DNA of 64,000 bases, taken from Desulfuromonadaceae bacterium (GTDB taxonomy: Bacteria > Desulfobacterota > Desulfuromonadia > Geobacterales > Pseudopelobacteraceae). The stretch lies in the NCBI GenBank assembly GCA_028681335.1, contig JAQUIT010000010.1:1-64000 (forward strand), given 5' to 3'. The position numbers and the translations under genes were made by a program. Each line of letters starts with the position of its first letter. Within the stretch, counting starts at the first letter, position 1. Below, one piece after another: positions 7,563 to 16,667 of the stretch. The notes under the pieces were generated by a model that worked only from the letters and a program-made list of their open reading frames with translations, searched no databases and was not told where the DNA came from.

Positions 7563-8117
7563 ATGAAAAATTTTCTCATTTCTGCATTGGGATTACTTGT
7601 TGTCATTGGATGCCTCTGTTTTTTTTATTTCGGAGCTAAATTCTTTTGGACGACACTTTCTTCAATAAATCCATCTTTGGCTGTTGGAATAATTGCCGCA
7701 GGTTCAACAATAATTGTCTCAGTTATATCGGTTTTGATAACCAAACTACTTGAGCAAAAAGCAGCTATTAAAATCCAACAAAGAGAAAAGAAAATCCCAA
7801 TATACGAAGAATTATTGGCTTTCTTATTTACTACTTGGAGAATAGCGATAATTCATAATGAGCTCCCAACTCAAAAAGAAATGCTGGATTTTATTTATGT
7901 CTTCACTCCGAAACTGATCGTTTGGGGTTCTGACGAAGTAATGGTCGCTTTTTCCAATTTAAAACAAGCAAAAGACCAGGATGATATGGCTATAGCCATT
8001 GGAGATTTGTGGATTGCCATCCGTAAAGACCTTGGTCACAAAAATGACGGAGTTTCTAAAGCCACCTTACTGAAAACAGTAATAAGTGATGTAGACCATG
8101 AACAAATCAAGATATAA
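7563..8117 (+). CDS. Two-TM membrane protein of unknown function (cassette gene)
   Basis: 184 residues. Two hydrophobic segments (about residues 4-28 and 38-60) are followed by a helical cytoplasmic domain beginning with a charged linker (LLEQKAAIKIQQREKKIPIYEELL). This 2TM plus KIPIYEELLAF layout is common in small membrane proteins of mobile DNA that have no assigned role. A GGAG lies about 10 bp before the ATG. The stop is inside the left core of its attC. I cannot name a family. Confidence 0.65.
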   Translation: MKNFLISALGLLVVIGCLCFFYFGAKFFWTTLSSINPSLAVGIIAAGSTIIVSVISVLITKLLEQKAAIKIQQREKKIPIYEELLAFLFTTWRIAIIHNELPTQKEMLDFIYVFTPKLIVWGSDEVMVAFSNLKQAKDQDDMAIAIGDLWIAIRKDLGHKNDGVSKATLLKTVISDVDHEQIKI

Positions 8118-8183
8118 CCGCGTCCTTGGACACCGCCTGCCCGAAAAGCCCGGGCAAGCGGGTCAACTGCCGAACCGTTAGAC
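8112..8183 (+). other. attC recombination site
   Basis: Left core ATATAAC exactly mirrors the GTTATAT that opens this cassette at 7445. The central stem is CCGCCTGCCCG / CGGGCAAGCGG and the right core is GTTAGAC (exact GTTRRRY). Confidence 0.85.
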
Positions 8184-8208
8184 ATCAAAACAAAGGAGGA
8201 GTGAAAGT

Positions 8209-8811
8209 ATGAGAACAAAAGAAGCAATACGAGCTCGTCGGGCTGTTAAACAGTATGATGCAAACCATAGTATGACGCCTGAGGAAGTAAATGAGCTACT
8301 GTCTTTAGCCATTCTTTCTCCTACGGCATTCAATATTCAAAACTGGCGGTTTGTTGTGGTAACAGATCCTGAGTTGCGAAAAGAAATCAGGGCAGCAGCT
8401 TGGGATCAAGCACAAGTAACAGACGCTTCATTATTCATTGTGCTTTGTGCCGATATGAAATCATGGGAAAAACAGCCAAATCGGTACTGGGTGAATGCCA
8501 CAAAAGAGGTCCAGGAGTTTATGATTCCAGCCATCGATAATTACTATCGCGGTAAAGAGCAAGTTCAGAGAGATGAGGCTATGAGATCCTGCGGTATAAC
8601 TGCACAAACATTAATGCTTGCTGCAAAATCAATGGGCTACGATTCATGCCCGATGGATGGTTTCGATTTCGAAAAAGTTGCTGAACTTATTCGCCTTCCC
8701 GCTGACCATGTAATTGCTATGTTTGTGGCCATTGGCAAGGGAACAAAGGAACCATGGATACGCCCCGGACAGCTTGAGCTAGATAACGTGATAATCAAGA
8801 ACAGGTTTTAA
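8209..8811 (+). CDS. Nitroreductase-family FMN oxidoreductase (last cassette)
   Basis: 200 residues with AAAGGAGGAG before the ATG. The N-terminus has the family signature (RARRAVKQYD, then SPTAFNIQNWRFVVV near residues 42-56) that binds the FMN phosphate and ring. CGITAQTLMLAAKSMGYDSCPMDGFD in the C-terminal half is the usual dimer/FMN region, and the length is typical. It likely reduces nitro-compounds, quinones or similar with NAD(P)H. It follows the attC at 8112-8183, but no attC is visible after it, so it may be the terminal or a truncated cassette. Substrate unknown. Confidence 0.88.
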   Translation: MRTKEAIRARRAVKQYDANHSMTPEEVNELLSLAILSPTAFNIQNWRFVVVTDPELRKEIRAAAWDQAQVTDASLFIVLCADMKSWEKQPNRYWVNATKEVQEFMIPAIDNYYRGKEQVQRDEAMRSCGITAQTLMLAAKSMGYDSCPMDGFDFEKVAELIRLPADHVIAMFVAIGKGTKEPWIRPGQLELDNVIIKNRF

Positions 8812-8971
8812 TAGTGAGGCAATGGTGTCAAACCCACATTTTTGACAGAATTTACTACTATAATAAGTAACAAGCGACCGATGAGCAGATCAAGAAACGA
8901 GCTGGCATCGTTGATACTCTGACCTTAGCTGACTCTGAATAGTGGAGGGAGCAGGGACTCATATATGTGAC

Positions 8972-9000
8972 TTTACAGTTTTTTTAACATTTTATACAGT
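8972..9000 (+). promoter_or_regulatory. Possible sigma-70 promoter for the PilZ gene
   Basis: TTTACA, 17 bp spacer, TACAGT, 85 bp before the PilZ start. The -10 is a weak match (4 of 6). The rest of 8812-9084 shows nothing I can name. Confidence 0.3.
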
Positions 9001-9084
9001 ATTGACTTCTTGAGGCTAAAGGCCAAGAGTAGAATAAAGTTATCTGCTAAACATTTATCGGATTGCTTTATGGAGGTCAATCTA

Positions 9085-9432
9085 ATGAATGACAAGAGAC
9101 TGCATTCCAGAATGAAGCTTCACATAAACTGCCACCTGACGGATCATAGTGGAAATACCTATCATGGGTTTCTAGAAGAGATATCAATGGGTGGGGCGCT
9201 GGTTAAGGTGGATGATGATACTTCTTTAAAGATTGGTGACTTATGTGAATTAATGTTAGGTGGAAATTCAGTCATATTTCACCTAAAGCGTACGGGTAAA
9301 ATAGTAAGGTTTGACTCTGAAAGAACCATGGCGGTGAGTTTTCTCAATCACATAAACATAAAAGAGGCTCTTAGCATCCATTTGAACCTAACCTCTCAAC
9401 CAAGTACTGCTAATAAGAATTCTTTGGGGTAA
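9085..9432 (+). CDS. PilZ-domain protein
   Basis: 115 residues from the ATG at 9085, chosen because TGGAGG lies 8 bp upstream; the frame is open from 9010 but lacks a site there. It shows the PilZ signatures: R-x3-R (RLHSR) near residue 5 and EISMGGALV near residue 35, equivalent to (D/N)xSxxG with Glu replacing the usual Asp/Asn. The family binds c-di-GMP and controls motility, exopolysaccharide or other surface traits. Two diguanylate cyclases lie farther along this window. A stand-alone PilZ domain is normal. Confidence 0.8.
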   Translation: MNDKRLHSRMKLHINCHLTDHSGNTYHGFLEEISMGGALVKVDDDTSLKIGDLCELMLGGNSVIFHLKRTGKIVRFDSERTMAVSFLNHINIKEALSIHLNLTSQPSTANKNSLG

Positions 9433-9512
9433 TTCCTCCTCTTGGTTTGCTTCCTCAACCTGCCCTCCTCAAATACCTTAAGGACACCTAAAAGAAAAGC
9501 AGATCTTATGCT

Positions 9513-10184
9513 TCATGTTTTTGATGAAAGTACCTGCACCACATAGGGGAAGATCATATCGGTAATTATTCTGTAACCCTCAGCAACCGGGTGTATTCCG
9601 TCGTTCTGGTTAAGACTTGGAATACCGGCAACACCCTGAAGGAAAAATGGGATCAGTATCAGATTATGCTTTTTCGCCACTGCGGGATATATGGCGCCAA
9701 ATTCAGAAGTGTAGTCCCGACCCATGCTGGTAACCATGCGCATGCCGGCCAGAATTACTGTGACCCGGTTCTCTTTGAATATTCGAACGGTTTCATCGAT
9801 GTTTTTTTTCGTCACCTGCGGGTCAATTCCACGTAGCCCGTCATTTGCTCCGGTTTCGAGGATGACGATATCGGGCTTGAGTTTGAGCACCCATGCAACA
9901 CGCGACAACGTGCCACTGCTGGTCTCGCCGCTGTTTCCAGCGTTTATGACCCTCCAATTAAAACCCGCAACCTGTAGTTTCTTTTCCAATTGAGCCGGAT
10001 AGGCATCCGCTTCATTAACACCGTATCCAGCGGAGAGGCTGTCTCCGACGGCGACGATGGTTCCTTTGAAAGATGGCTGTGGCAGAGTTTTTGGAGATGG
10101 AGGTGACGAGGAGTGCTGATCACAGCCACACAGCAGAGATATCAGCACAACAGCCAGAGAAGAAACCCGCATAACTTTTGACAT
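9513..10184 (-). CDS. SGNH/GDSL arylesterase, TesA-like lipoprotein
   Basis: 223 residues. The signal peptide ends in LLCGC, a lipobox with the lipidated Cys at about 21, so it is likely anchored in the envelope. SGNH blocks are all present: GDSLSAGYG (nucleophile Ser about 49), NAGNSGET, TGANDGLRG, and DGIHP with the catalytic Asp/His near the end. This matches the TesA/arylesterase group that cleaves thioesters and lysophospholipids. GGGAG precedes the ATG. It lies downstream of a YbbP/YbbA-type exporter in the same direction, echoing the E. coli tesA-ybbA-ybbP neighbourhood, where tesA is divergent. Confidence 0.88.
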   Translation of the reverse strand: MSKVMRVSSLAVVLISLLCGCDQHSSSPPSPKTLPQPSFKGTIVAVGDSLSAGYGVNEADAYPAQLEKKLQVAGFNWRVINAGNSGETSSGTLSRVAWVLKLKPDIVILETGANDGLRGIDPQVTKKNIDETVRIFKENRVTVILAGMRMVTSMGRDYTSEFGAIYPAVAKKHNLILIPFFLQGVAGIPSLNQNDGIHPVAEGYRIITDMIFPYVVQVLSSKT

Positions 10185-10228
10185 CTATATCTCCCGTTCA
10201 TACGTGCGGCATTCCAACTGAAAAAGGA

Positions 10229-12724
10229 TCATTCATCCGCTTGTTCCCGCAGGAACTCAACCGGTTTTACGTTCAAGATCGAGAGCGAGGCTCCGAGTCC
10301 GATGGCTATGATAACCAGTGTCGTCGCCATAGTCATCAAGAAGCTGATGCCGGCGAATGGCTGATAGGTTACATCGAGGACAAAACGGCAGATGGCCCAG
10401 CTGCCCGTCTGGGCAAGTATCAGGGCGCTCACGGCGCTTGCCAGTCCAAGACAGAGGTTCTCTGCAGCGAAAACTGCAAGAACGAACTTTCTCCGTGCAC
10501 CGAGAATAGTGAAATAGACCGACTCACGTATGCGGACATAGCGCGTGGCAAATATCGAACTGACAATAATCAGGGCCCCTGCGACAACACTAAAGAGCGT
10601 AAAAAAACGGATAATTGTTGAGAGTTTCCCCATGATTCCGGCGAAAACCGCCACTGCTTCCGTTAAATTAATTGTAGTTATATTCGGGAAGGCTGCTGCT
10701 ATCCGATTCTGGAGCGGGGCTATTCGTTCCTTGTCTATCCGCACAGCAGCAAACAGCGTCTGGGGAGCGTCACTGAGAACTTTGTCCGGAAACACGAAAT
10801 AGAAGAATGGCTGCAGTACCTCCCTGGAACTTGTGCGAATGCTCGAGACCCGTGCTGCCAGAGGAATACCCTGAATACGGAAGGTGATGGTATCACCGAC
10901 CTGCATTTCCCGCATCTTCAGAACCGTGTCCAGAACCGAAACCTGCAACCCCGACCAATCCTTCCGGAAAAGAGTATTGCCCGCAACAATCTTCTCATCC
11001 GCTAACAGTTGATCCCGGTAGGTCAGATTGAACTCACGCCCAAGGTTATCTCCCCTTTTCTGGTGTTCTATCTCCCGATCAACCGGAACGCCGTTAAGAG
11101 CGATAATGGAACCTCTGACGATCGGATAGAGGGTGGTATCTATACCGAGCGCCTGAACAAAGGCGGACTTCTGTCCGGGCTGTATGTCGATGAAAAAGAG
11201 GTTGGGAGACCCGGGAGGGTACGATTGTACGAAAGCCCTATCGAGGTTATTCTCTACGAGGGTTATGCAAAAGATCACCGCCAGGGAAGCGGTCAACGTG
11301 ACAATCGTTGATCGCGTGGCATTACCGGGACGAAACAGACCTCTTACTGCCTGGCGCAGGATCAGATTCCGGGGTTGCATTTTTTTCAGCAGACGTATGA
11401 TCCCTTCGGCGCATAGCAGGGAAATGACGATGAGCAGCACAATCCCGAGAACGAAATACAGACTGGTTTTCACCTCTTGAACCCGCCATAGTACCATGGC
11501 GAGCAAAAAGAGCAGAGAGGCACCAGTGGTTATCAATGTCGGTAGCCGGCGCTTTGCAGTCTGTTCATCCTTGCCGAAAATGGCCCGGGGTTTTAACTCC
11601 CCGAGTTGGTAGATCGGCAGGGCGGTAAAAATAAAAACAACCATTAAGCCAAGACTTAAACCTTCGGCGACCGCACTCCCGGAGATAGTAAACTCGACGA
11701 TGTCGGGAAGCAGCCCCTGAAACAGCGCCGGGAGAAACGGTTGCAAGAGAAAGCTCGCTGCCAGGCCGCAGAAAGTGCCGATCAGACCAAGAGCGAAAGC
11801 CAGGGCAAAATAGTGGGCGCGGATAAAGCGGCTCCCGGCTCCCATCGCTTTCATAACAGCTATGGTCCGCTCCTGTTCTTTCAACATGGCTGTCAAGGCA
11901 CTCTGAATGCCGATTCCCGCCAGTAGCAGGGTGAAAATGCCGATTAGATTGAGGAAGAACAGCAGATTATCGAAGAAACGCTTTACTCTGGAACCGGCCG
12001 TCAGGTAGGTATCTACCTGCTCCCGGTCTTTGACAGCCGAACGACCCAGCTCTTTGGCTATACGGTCGATCTCCTGCTGATCCCGGACTTTTGCAAGGAT
12101 TGAATAGTTTATCCTGCTCCCCGTACCAACCAGTTCCAGTGAAGCGAGATCCGCAGTTGCAATAAAAACGCGTGGTCCGAGGGCAAAAAGACTAACCGGT
12201 CGGTCCGGTTCGGTTACCAGTACATCCCGAATGGTTAAAGCCGTACTGCCAATCCGGAGTTTGTCGCCTACCCGAAGGTGCAGGCGGTCAAGGAGTTGCT
12301 GCTCGACAACGATGCCACCCGCTGTTAGAACGTCACCGAACGGTTTCCCGGAAGCAAGCACCACAGCACCGTATAAAGGGTAGTTCGGCTCGACAATTTT
12401 CAGGTTAGAAAGCAGAGACGCTTTGTTGTCTATCGTCCGGACTACGGAATAAAACTCGTAGATGCGGGCAGTTTTGATCTCTCTTTGACTTTGCAGTCCG
12501 GCAACGGCCTTAATAAGATTGGGCGAGAACGGGGAGTGGGCCGTGATAATGATGTCTGCAGCATGAAGAACGCGAGCGTCCCGCAGGAGAGATGAGTGGA
12601 CGCTCCGACTGAAGCTGCCCAGGGAAACCATGGTAATAACTGAAAGAGCCACACAGAGTGCGAAGACGGTTGACTGGCGCATGGCCCCTCGAATTTGCCG
12701 GAGGAGGAGGCGCAGGTTATACAT
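10229..12724 (-). CDS. ABC transporter permease, YbbP/FtsX type
   Basis: 831 residues with an N-terminal TM helix, a large periplasmic domain, three TM helices near residues 255-370, two more (about 395-440), a second periplasmic domain, and three final TM helices: the duplicated FtsX/MacB-like layout of YbbP. Such permeases usually work with a LolD-like ATPase as mechanotransmitters or lipid/lipoprotein exporters rather than as pores. The start overlaps the stop of the ATPase gene by 8 bp, so they form one complex. The substrate is unknown; the adjacent esterase suggests lipid-related work. Confidence 0.88.
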   Translation of the reverse strand: MYNLRLLLRQIRGAMRQSTVFALCVALSVITMVSLGSFSRSVHSSLLRDARVLHAADIIITAHSPFSPNLIKAVAGLQSQREIKTARIYEFYSVVRTIDNKASLLSNLKIVEPNYPLYGAVVLASGKPFGDVLTAGGIVVEQQLLDRLHLRVGDKLRIGSTALTIRDVLVTEPDRPVSLFALGPRVFIATADLASLELVGTGSRINYSILAKVRDQQEIDRIAKELGRSAVKDREQVDTYLTAGSRVKRFFDNLLFFLNLIGIFTLLLAGIGIQSALTAMLKEQERTIAVMKAMGAGSRFIRAHYFALAFALGLIGTFCGLAASFLLQPFLPALFQGLLPDIVEFTISGSAVAEGLSLGLMVVFIFTALPIYQLGELKPRAIFGKDEQTAKRRLPTLITTGASLLFLLAMVLWRVQEVKTSLYFVLGIVLLIVISLLCAEGIIRLLKKMQPRNLILRQAVRGLFRPGNATRSTIVTLTASLAVIFCITLVENNLDRAFVQSYPPGSPNLFFIDIQPGQKSAFVQALGIDTTLYPIVRGSIIALNGVPVDREIEHQKRGDNLGREFNLTYRDQLLADEKIVAGNTLFRKDWSGLQVSVLDTVLKMREMQVGDTITFRIQGIPLAARVSSIRTSSREVLQPFFYFVFPDKVLSDAPQTLFAAVRIDKERIAPLQNRIAAAFPNITTINLTEAVAVFAGIMGKLSTIIRFFTLFSVVAGALIIVSSIFATRYVRIRESVYFTILGARRKFVLAVFAAENLCLGLASAVSALILAQTGSWAICRFVLDVTYQPFAGISFLMTMATTLVIIAIGLGASLSILNVKPVEFLREQADE

Positions 12725-13397
12725 GGTCGTAATTGGCGACTATTCTGCCGTCCCGGAGTGTCACAACCCGATCTGCCGTTTGTGCAATCTCCAGACTGTG
12801 TGTCACGAGGACCAACGTAGTCCGGCGTTCGCGGTGCAGTTCACGAAGCAGATCCATAACTGTTCTGCCATTTGCCAGGTCGAGATTGCCGGTCGGTTCG
12901 TCGGCAAAGAGTATCTGCGGTTCGTTAACCAATGCCCGGCAGATTGCGCAACGCTGCTTCTCGCCGCCGGAGAGTTGATGGGGAAAGCTGGCAGACCTGG
13001 CGGAAAGCCCAACCTGCTCAAGGAGCATATTCGCTTTTGCCCGCGCGTGCGGGTCTCCACGAAGTTCGGCCGGGAACATGACGTTCTCAATAGCCGAGAG
13101 CGACGGGATCAGGTGAAATGATTGAAAAACGAAGCCGAAGGTGGTGTTTCTGACAGGTGCAAGGTCTTCTTCCGAGAGTTCGGTAATATCTCGCTCGACG
13201 AGCAGGATTCGCCCGGTCTCAGGGCGGTCGAGGCCAGAGAGGATTGAGAGGAGCGTTGATTTGCCGCTACCACTTTCACCCTTGATGACGAGAAATTCAC
13301 CCTCATCCACGCAGAGAGAGACACCATCAAGGACCGTAACCCTGCTGTTGTTAATAGAGTATGATTTAGAGATAGATCGGGCTTCGAGGATGGGCAT
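12717..13397 (-). CDS. ABC transporter ATP-binding protein, YbbA/LolD type
   Basis: 226 residues from the ATG at 13397 (GGAG 5 bp upstream; a GTG two codons earlier is too close to it). Walker A GESGSGKST is near residue 37, the Q-loop is FVFQSFHLIPSLSA, the signature LSGGEKQR near residue 140, Walker B ILFADEPTGNLD, and the H-loop TH follows. The EPTGNLD box is typical of the LolD/MacB/FtsE class. It powers the YbbP-like permease encoded directly downstream. The order ATPase, permease, esterase on one strand suggests a three-gene operon. Confidence 0.92.
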   Translation of the reverse strand: MPILEARSISKSYSINNSRVTVLDGVSLCVDEGEFLVIKGESGSGKSTLLSILSGLDRPETGRILLVERDITELSEEDLAPVRNTTFGFVFQSFHLIPSLSAIENVMFPAELRGDPHARAKANMLLEQVGLSARSASFPHQLSGGEKQRCAICRALVNEPQILFADEPTGNLDLANGRTVMDLLRELHRERRTTLVLVTHSLEIAQTADRVVTLRDGRIVANYDHV

Positions 13398-13674
13398 GAA
13401 CACTCCGCCAGCTGACCGTTTTTAGCCGGTATATGTTTATATCATATTTCATTGTGCGACACAGGCAGGAAATAATAAAGATTAGGTACGTGGAGTTCGG
13501 GACCTGGATACTGAGTTCGTTGACAACATAATCAGATGAGGATCACCAACAACAAGTGAGTACCTGGGAACTATACTGAAATGTAACATTTGAGGGAGGA
13601 TTCTTGCAGACGGTTTCTGCCGGTTGGTGAGAAGATTTCCGCTGAGGTGGACTGAAGTCTCGTTTCCCGGATTT

Positions 13675-14121
13675 TCAGTCGTAGCGCACCCGGGTGGCTT
13701 CGTCACACAGTGTTGGAGCGATAAGCGTTTTCCACAACGACGTTTCCCAGGTTCCAAGCTGGGTATGCATATCAAAATATTTTTTCGGAATGGGGTGCGT
13801 ACCCACAACAACTTTCACCCCATAGCGCTTTTCAAGGAAATCTTTGAATGTGGGTATGGACCGACAGGGTGGATAGCCTACAACCATGCCGGTAGCTAAA
13901 TGAATAACATCGACGCCATTCTTTAACATTTCTTCGCCAGCGTATTCTACATTACCACCGGGGCATCCATTGCAAGAGGTAAAGCCGACCAACTCGACTT
14001 CACCATCTGCGTAGATGCTAAAGGCCCCTTCCCTGTCCCGCATCGCCCGGAAGCACTTTCCACCGGCACAATTGCTGTAGCGATGGCAGATGATTATACC
14101 GATCTTTATCTTTGGAATCAT
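13675..14121 (-). CDS. CGGC-domain (cysteine-rich) protein
   Basis: 148 residues. Conserved cysteines lie in ICHRYSNCAGGKCFRA near the start and GFTSCNGCPGGNV near residue 50, and HLATGMVVGYPPC near residue 80. This pattern fits the CGGC-domain family, small proteins of anaerobes thought to bind a metal or Fe-S centre; the biochemical role is not established. It stands alone. The 250 bp downstream (13425-13674 on the + strand, towards the exporter operon) hold no gene I can support. Confidence 0.75.
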   Translation of the reverse strand: MIPKIKIGIIICHRYSNCAGGKCFRAMRDREGAFSIYADGEVELVGFTSCNGCPGGNVEYAGEEMLKNGVDVIHLATGMVVGYPPCRSIPTFKDFLEKRYGVKVVVGTHPIPKKYFDMHTQLGTWETSLWKTLIAPTLCDEATRVRYD

Positions 14122-14265
14122 ATAAACTCATCTTTCGAGATGCTTTTGTTCCGCACCAAGGTTTGGCAACAGGGGATTATTCTTTCAACAACACCGGCTT
14201 GTCAATTTTTTTATCACTGGCATGAAAACTTTAGCACTGATCGTATGCTGGCATTTTATTTAAGC

Positions 14266-14604
14266 TCAGCCTTTCGCTTGGACATTATCTACCGGTGATA
14301 TTCCTCCGGCCCATGGTACATAGCCGGAAATAGCCAACGTTTTCTGACCGACAGGAGCCTGAGCCATCTTGCAGCGGGCATTCGTCAGAAGGCGCTGTAC
14401 CGTTCCACGAGTGACGCCCATGCAGACACCCGCTTCCTCCTGGGTTTTCCCCTCTCCGTCACACCGATGCAGAGTCTCCAGCTCATCATAGGCACGTTTA
14501 ACTATCTCAAAAACCTTGAGATCGGCACCTGCAGGATTTAAGAGCAACGAGTATCCTTCTCGGTGAGGGCAGAGGCAAATTTTCGGCTTACGCGGACGTG
14601 GCAT
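14266..14604 (-). CDS. DUF134 (UPF0251) DNA-binding-like protein
   Basis: 112 residues. It starts MPRPRKPK, has CLCPHREGYSLL (a short Cys/His motif), a helix-turn-helix with KTQEEAGVCMGVTRGTVQRLL near residue 55, and ends in the family's LAISGG-like tail. This is the usual DUF134 layout, with resemblance to sigma-70 region 4 HTH. In other anaerobes DUF134 genes often sit beside NifX-like and MinD-ferredoxin genes, which here are 20 kb away. It is divergent from the kinase gene at 14690, sharing an 85-bp promoter region. Confidence 0.85.
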   Translation of the reverse strand: MPRPRKPKICLCPHREGYSLLLNPAGADLKVFEIVKRAYDELETLHRCDGEGKTQEEAGVCMGVTRGTVQRLLTNARCKMAQAPVGQKTLAISGYVPWAGGISPVDNVQAKG

Positions 14605-14689
14605 AGATTTTCATGGTTGCAAACCAACGTCCAATAGGATACGAAGAATAGCCCGCGATTGACCTCACCAACACCATAACGAGGCCCGC

Positions 14690-16099
14690 ATGAAAAAACT
14701 TCCTTCTCTGCCCCGTCTGTTCCTGAACCGTTTTATTCCGGCATCTTTGATCTATCTCTGCAGCATGCTCTTCCTCTTTCATATCGATGATCATGCCCAC
14801 AAAAGCTTTCTGTCACAGATCGGCGTGCATGCTGACGACAAACTCCTGAGCCAGTTGCATCAACACCTGCTGGGGTCCCTTGCTCCGGTAGGTATATTCC
14901 TTTTTATCGTCATGGTTGCCGTCTGCCTGCTCTCTTCCGTGACACGCAGGAGCCTGCTTGCCAGTGAATCCAGCCAGCAACAGCATCTGTACAAGATCCA
15001 GCTGTTACTGGACTCAACCCAGGAGGGAATCTACGGAGCCGATTATGAAGGGCGCTGCACCCTTGCCAACAAGGCTTGTGCCAAGCTACTGGGATATGAT
15101 TCACCGGATGAGCTCTTTGGGCAGCCAATGCATGACCTGATGCACCATACAAGACCAGACGGCAGACCCTACCCCGCAGAGGAATGCTCCGCCCATAAAA
15201 TGAGTGAAACCGGGGTGGTTGGGGTTATTGAAAACGAACTGTTCTGGCGCAAGGATGGCAGTTCCTTTCCGGTTTCGTACAGCGTCCTGCCGATGCGGGA
15301 CGGTAATCACGCTATCGGAATGGTTTGTAGCTTTACCGATATTACCGAGAAGCTGCAGATTGAAGAACAACTACGGCAGGCACAGAAGATGGAGGCGGTG
15401 GGACAGCTCTCTGGCGGGATTGCCCATGATTTTAACAATATTCTTCAGATTGTTTCCAACAACACCAGGTTTGTCATGGAACAACACGATAAAAAAGGCG
15501 AGCTCTATAGCAGCCTTGAAGAGATGTTGATAGCAGTGGAGCGCGGTTCAAACCTGACCCGCAGCATGCTGGCTTTCAGTCGCAAACAGTTCATGCGCAT
15601 ACGTCCATTCGAGTTGAACAAGCTTCTGGAAGAGGCTCTGGTCCTGGGACACAAACTGATACAGAAGCCGCTTCAGCTGGAATTCATCCCCTGTCAGGGA
15701 CCTTTGGATGTTGCGGTCGACAGTACCCTGTTACAGCAGGTGCTCTTCAATCTGCTGACCAACTCACGCGACGCCATGCCTGATGGCGGCACTATCAGCA
15801 TAACCACCGGCCCGATTGATCCTGAACCTGAGCTGTTAGCGCTCCACCACTGTTCTCACCAGGGAACGTTTGCCCGCTTCACGGTAAGCGATAAGGGGTG
15901 TGGCATTGCGGAAGCTATCCGCAAGAACATCTTTGAACCTTTTTTTACCACCAAAGATGTGGGAGAAGGGACCGGTCTCGGGCTTTCCATGGTTTTTGGT
16001 ACCGTGCAACAGCATGGGGGGTTTGTTACGGTAGACTCCGAGCCTGGAGCAGGTACAACTTTTGCCGTTTATCTACCGATACGTACCGACACTATTTAA
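14690..16099 (+). CDS. PAS-domain membrane sensor histidine kinase
   Basis: 469 residues. Two TM helices (about 14-31 and 62-84) flank a short periplasmic loop. A PAS domain (about 100-215) is followed by a dimerisation/phosphoacceptor domain with [11 protein letters not shown] (His about 246) and an ATPase domain with an N-box [12 protein letters not shown]1 DKGCGI and G2 GTGLGLSM. There is no receiver domain, and no response regulator is adjacent, so it is an orphan kinase. The signal is unknown: the PAS region has no visible haem or Fe-S ligand pattern. Confidence 0.9.
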   Translation: MKKLPSLPRLFLNRFIPASLIYLCSMLFLFHIDDHAHKSFLSQIGVHADDKLLSQLHQHLLGSLAPVGIFLFIVMVAVCLLSSVTRRSLLASESSQQQHLYKIQLLLDSTQEGIYGADYEGRCTLANKACAKLLGYDSPDELFGQPMHDLMHHTRPDGRPYPAEECSAHKMSETGVVGVIENELFWRKDGSSFPVSYSVLPMRDGNHAIGMVCSFTDITEKLQIEEQLRQAQKMEAVGQLSGGIAHDFNNILQIVSNNTRFVMEQHDKKGELYSSLEEMLIAVERGSNLTRSMLAFSRKQFMRIRPFELNKLLEEALVLGHKLIQKPLQLEFIPCQGPLDVAVDSTLLQQVLFNLLTNSRDAMPDGGTISITTGPIDPEPELLALHHCSHQGTFARFTVSDKGCGIAEAIRKNIFEPFFTTKDVGEGTGLGLSMVFGTVQQHGGFVTVDSEPGAGTTFAVYLPIRTDTI

Positions 16100-16361
16100 A
16101 AAACTTCCAGACAGGGAGTCCTCTCCTCAGGACAATCAATTACCTGCATGAATCCACAATACAGCTGGCAGCTGAGCGGCATACTATATATATCCTGTGA
16201 TAACAGCATATTAGCCACACTTTATCCACTTATCCCCCGTTAGCTGCATATCATTTCCATACAACGTCATTTACGCTACATGCCTCTTTCAAAAAGACTA
16301 TTGCAAAACTAGCCATGCAATATCAGCAGGTTAGATCAGCGCCAGTGTACTTTAGGGTTCT
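16100..16361. other. Intergenic regulatory stretch
   Basis: About 260 bp without a gene, ahead of the sigma-54 promoter at 16362. It carries one candidate activator site (16195-16206) and is AT-rich around it (ACTATATATATCC), which may help DNA bending. Nothing else recognised. Confidence 0.5.
16195..16206. promoter_or_regulatory. Candidate activator site (UAS), CTGTGATAACAG
   Basis: A 12-bp near-palindrome, 156 bp before the -24 element of the sigma-54 promoter at 16362. It shares the CTGTnATAACAG pattern with the sites at 20530 and 20663, upstream of the next module's sigma-54 promoter. Position and symmetry fit an NtrC-type activator. Confidence 0.55.
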
Positions 16362-16377
16362 TGGCACTATTCATGCT
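16362..16377 (+). promoter_or_regulatory. Sigma-54 promoter (-24/-12)
   Basis: TGGCACTATTCATGCT has GG and GC exactly 10 bp apart, as in TGGCACG-N4-TTGCA, and lies 42 bp before the ATG at 16420. It is nearly the same as the promoters at 17717, 20709 and 35584. Confidence 0.8.
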
Positions 16378-16419
16378 CTGCTATAGCCATAGACATAACG
16401 TTGCAGAAAGGGGGAAGTC

Positions 16420-16656
16420 ATGAAAATCAGTATTATAAAAACTGCTATTGCACTTTCAGGAGCTTGCGCCGCATCTGCTTTTGCCGCTACTACCAGCGCA
16501 GCTGGAGATGGAAGCGGGCCATTAGTTTGGTTTTTTATCGGATTCGGAGTATTGGCAATCATGCTTCAGGTGGTGCCGGCCGTGATCCTGTTTGTTTCGA
16601 TGCTGAGAGGATTATTTTCAGCAGCGGAAAAAGAAGCAATCCTGCCAAAGGTATGA
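16420..16656 (+). CDS. Tiny membrane protein, type A paralogue 1
   Basis: 78 residues. The N-terminal hydrophobic segment ends in ASAFA, a signal-peptide-like stretch. A short G/S-rich linker leads to one strong TM helix (about 33-58, beginning PLVWFFIGFG) and then a SMLRGLFS motif and polar tail. Close paralogues lie at 20778 and 28001 (minus), and more distant type B copies at 17078 and 27689. AAGGGGGA precedes the ATG. It is first behind a sigma-54 promoter and just ahead of a pseudo-receiver gene. Function unknown; location is the cytoplasmic membrane, with the loop probably outside. Confidence 0.8.
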   Translation: MKISIIKTAIALSGACAASAFAATTSAAGDGSGPLVWFFIGFGVLAIMLQVVPAVILFVSMLRGLFSAAEKEAILPKV

Positions 16657-16667
16657 AAGAGAGCGAT

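Larger units (their letters stand above)
128..8811 (+). mobile_element. Integron gene-cassette array
   Basis: Single genes or pairs, all on the + strand, are separated by 51-72 bp imperfect palindromes with attC core sites: RYYYAAC-like on the left, GTTRRRY-like on the right, and a GC-rich stem between. Cassette ends match as expected for circular excision. The cassette starting GTTGAAC (4181) ends with GTTCAAC (5443), that starting GTTGTAC (6968) ends with GTACAAC (7381), and that starting GTTATAT (7445) ends with ATATAAC (8112). Coding sequence looks more AT-rich than the rest of the window. No integrase or attI is visible. The last cassette (from 8177) lacks a recognisable attC, so the right limit is uncertain. 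Confidence 0.85.

Noticed and set aside
8837..8860. TTGACA...TATAAT pair after the nitroreductase gene
   Set aside because: The spacer is only about 11 bp, too short for sigma-70.
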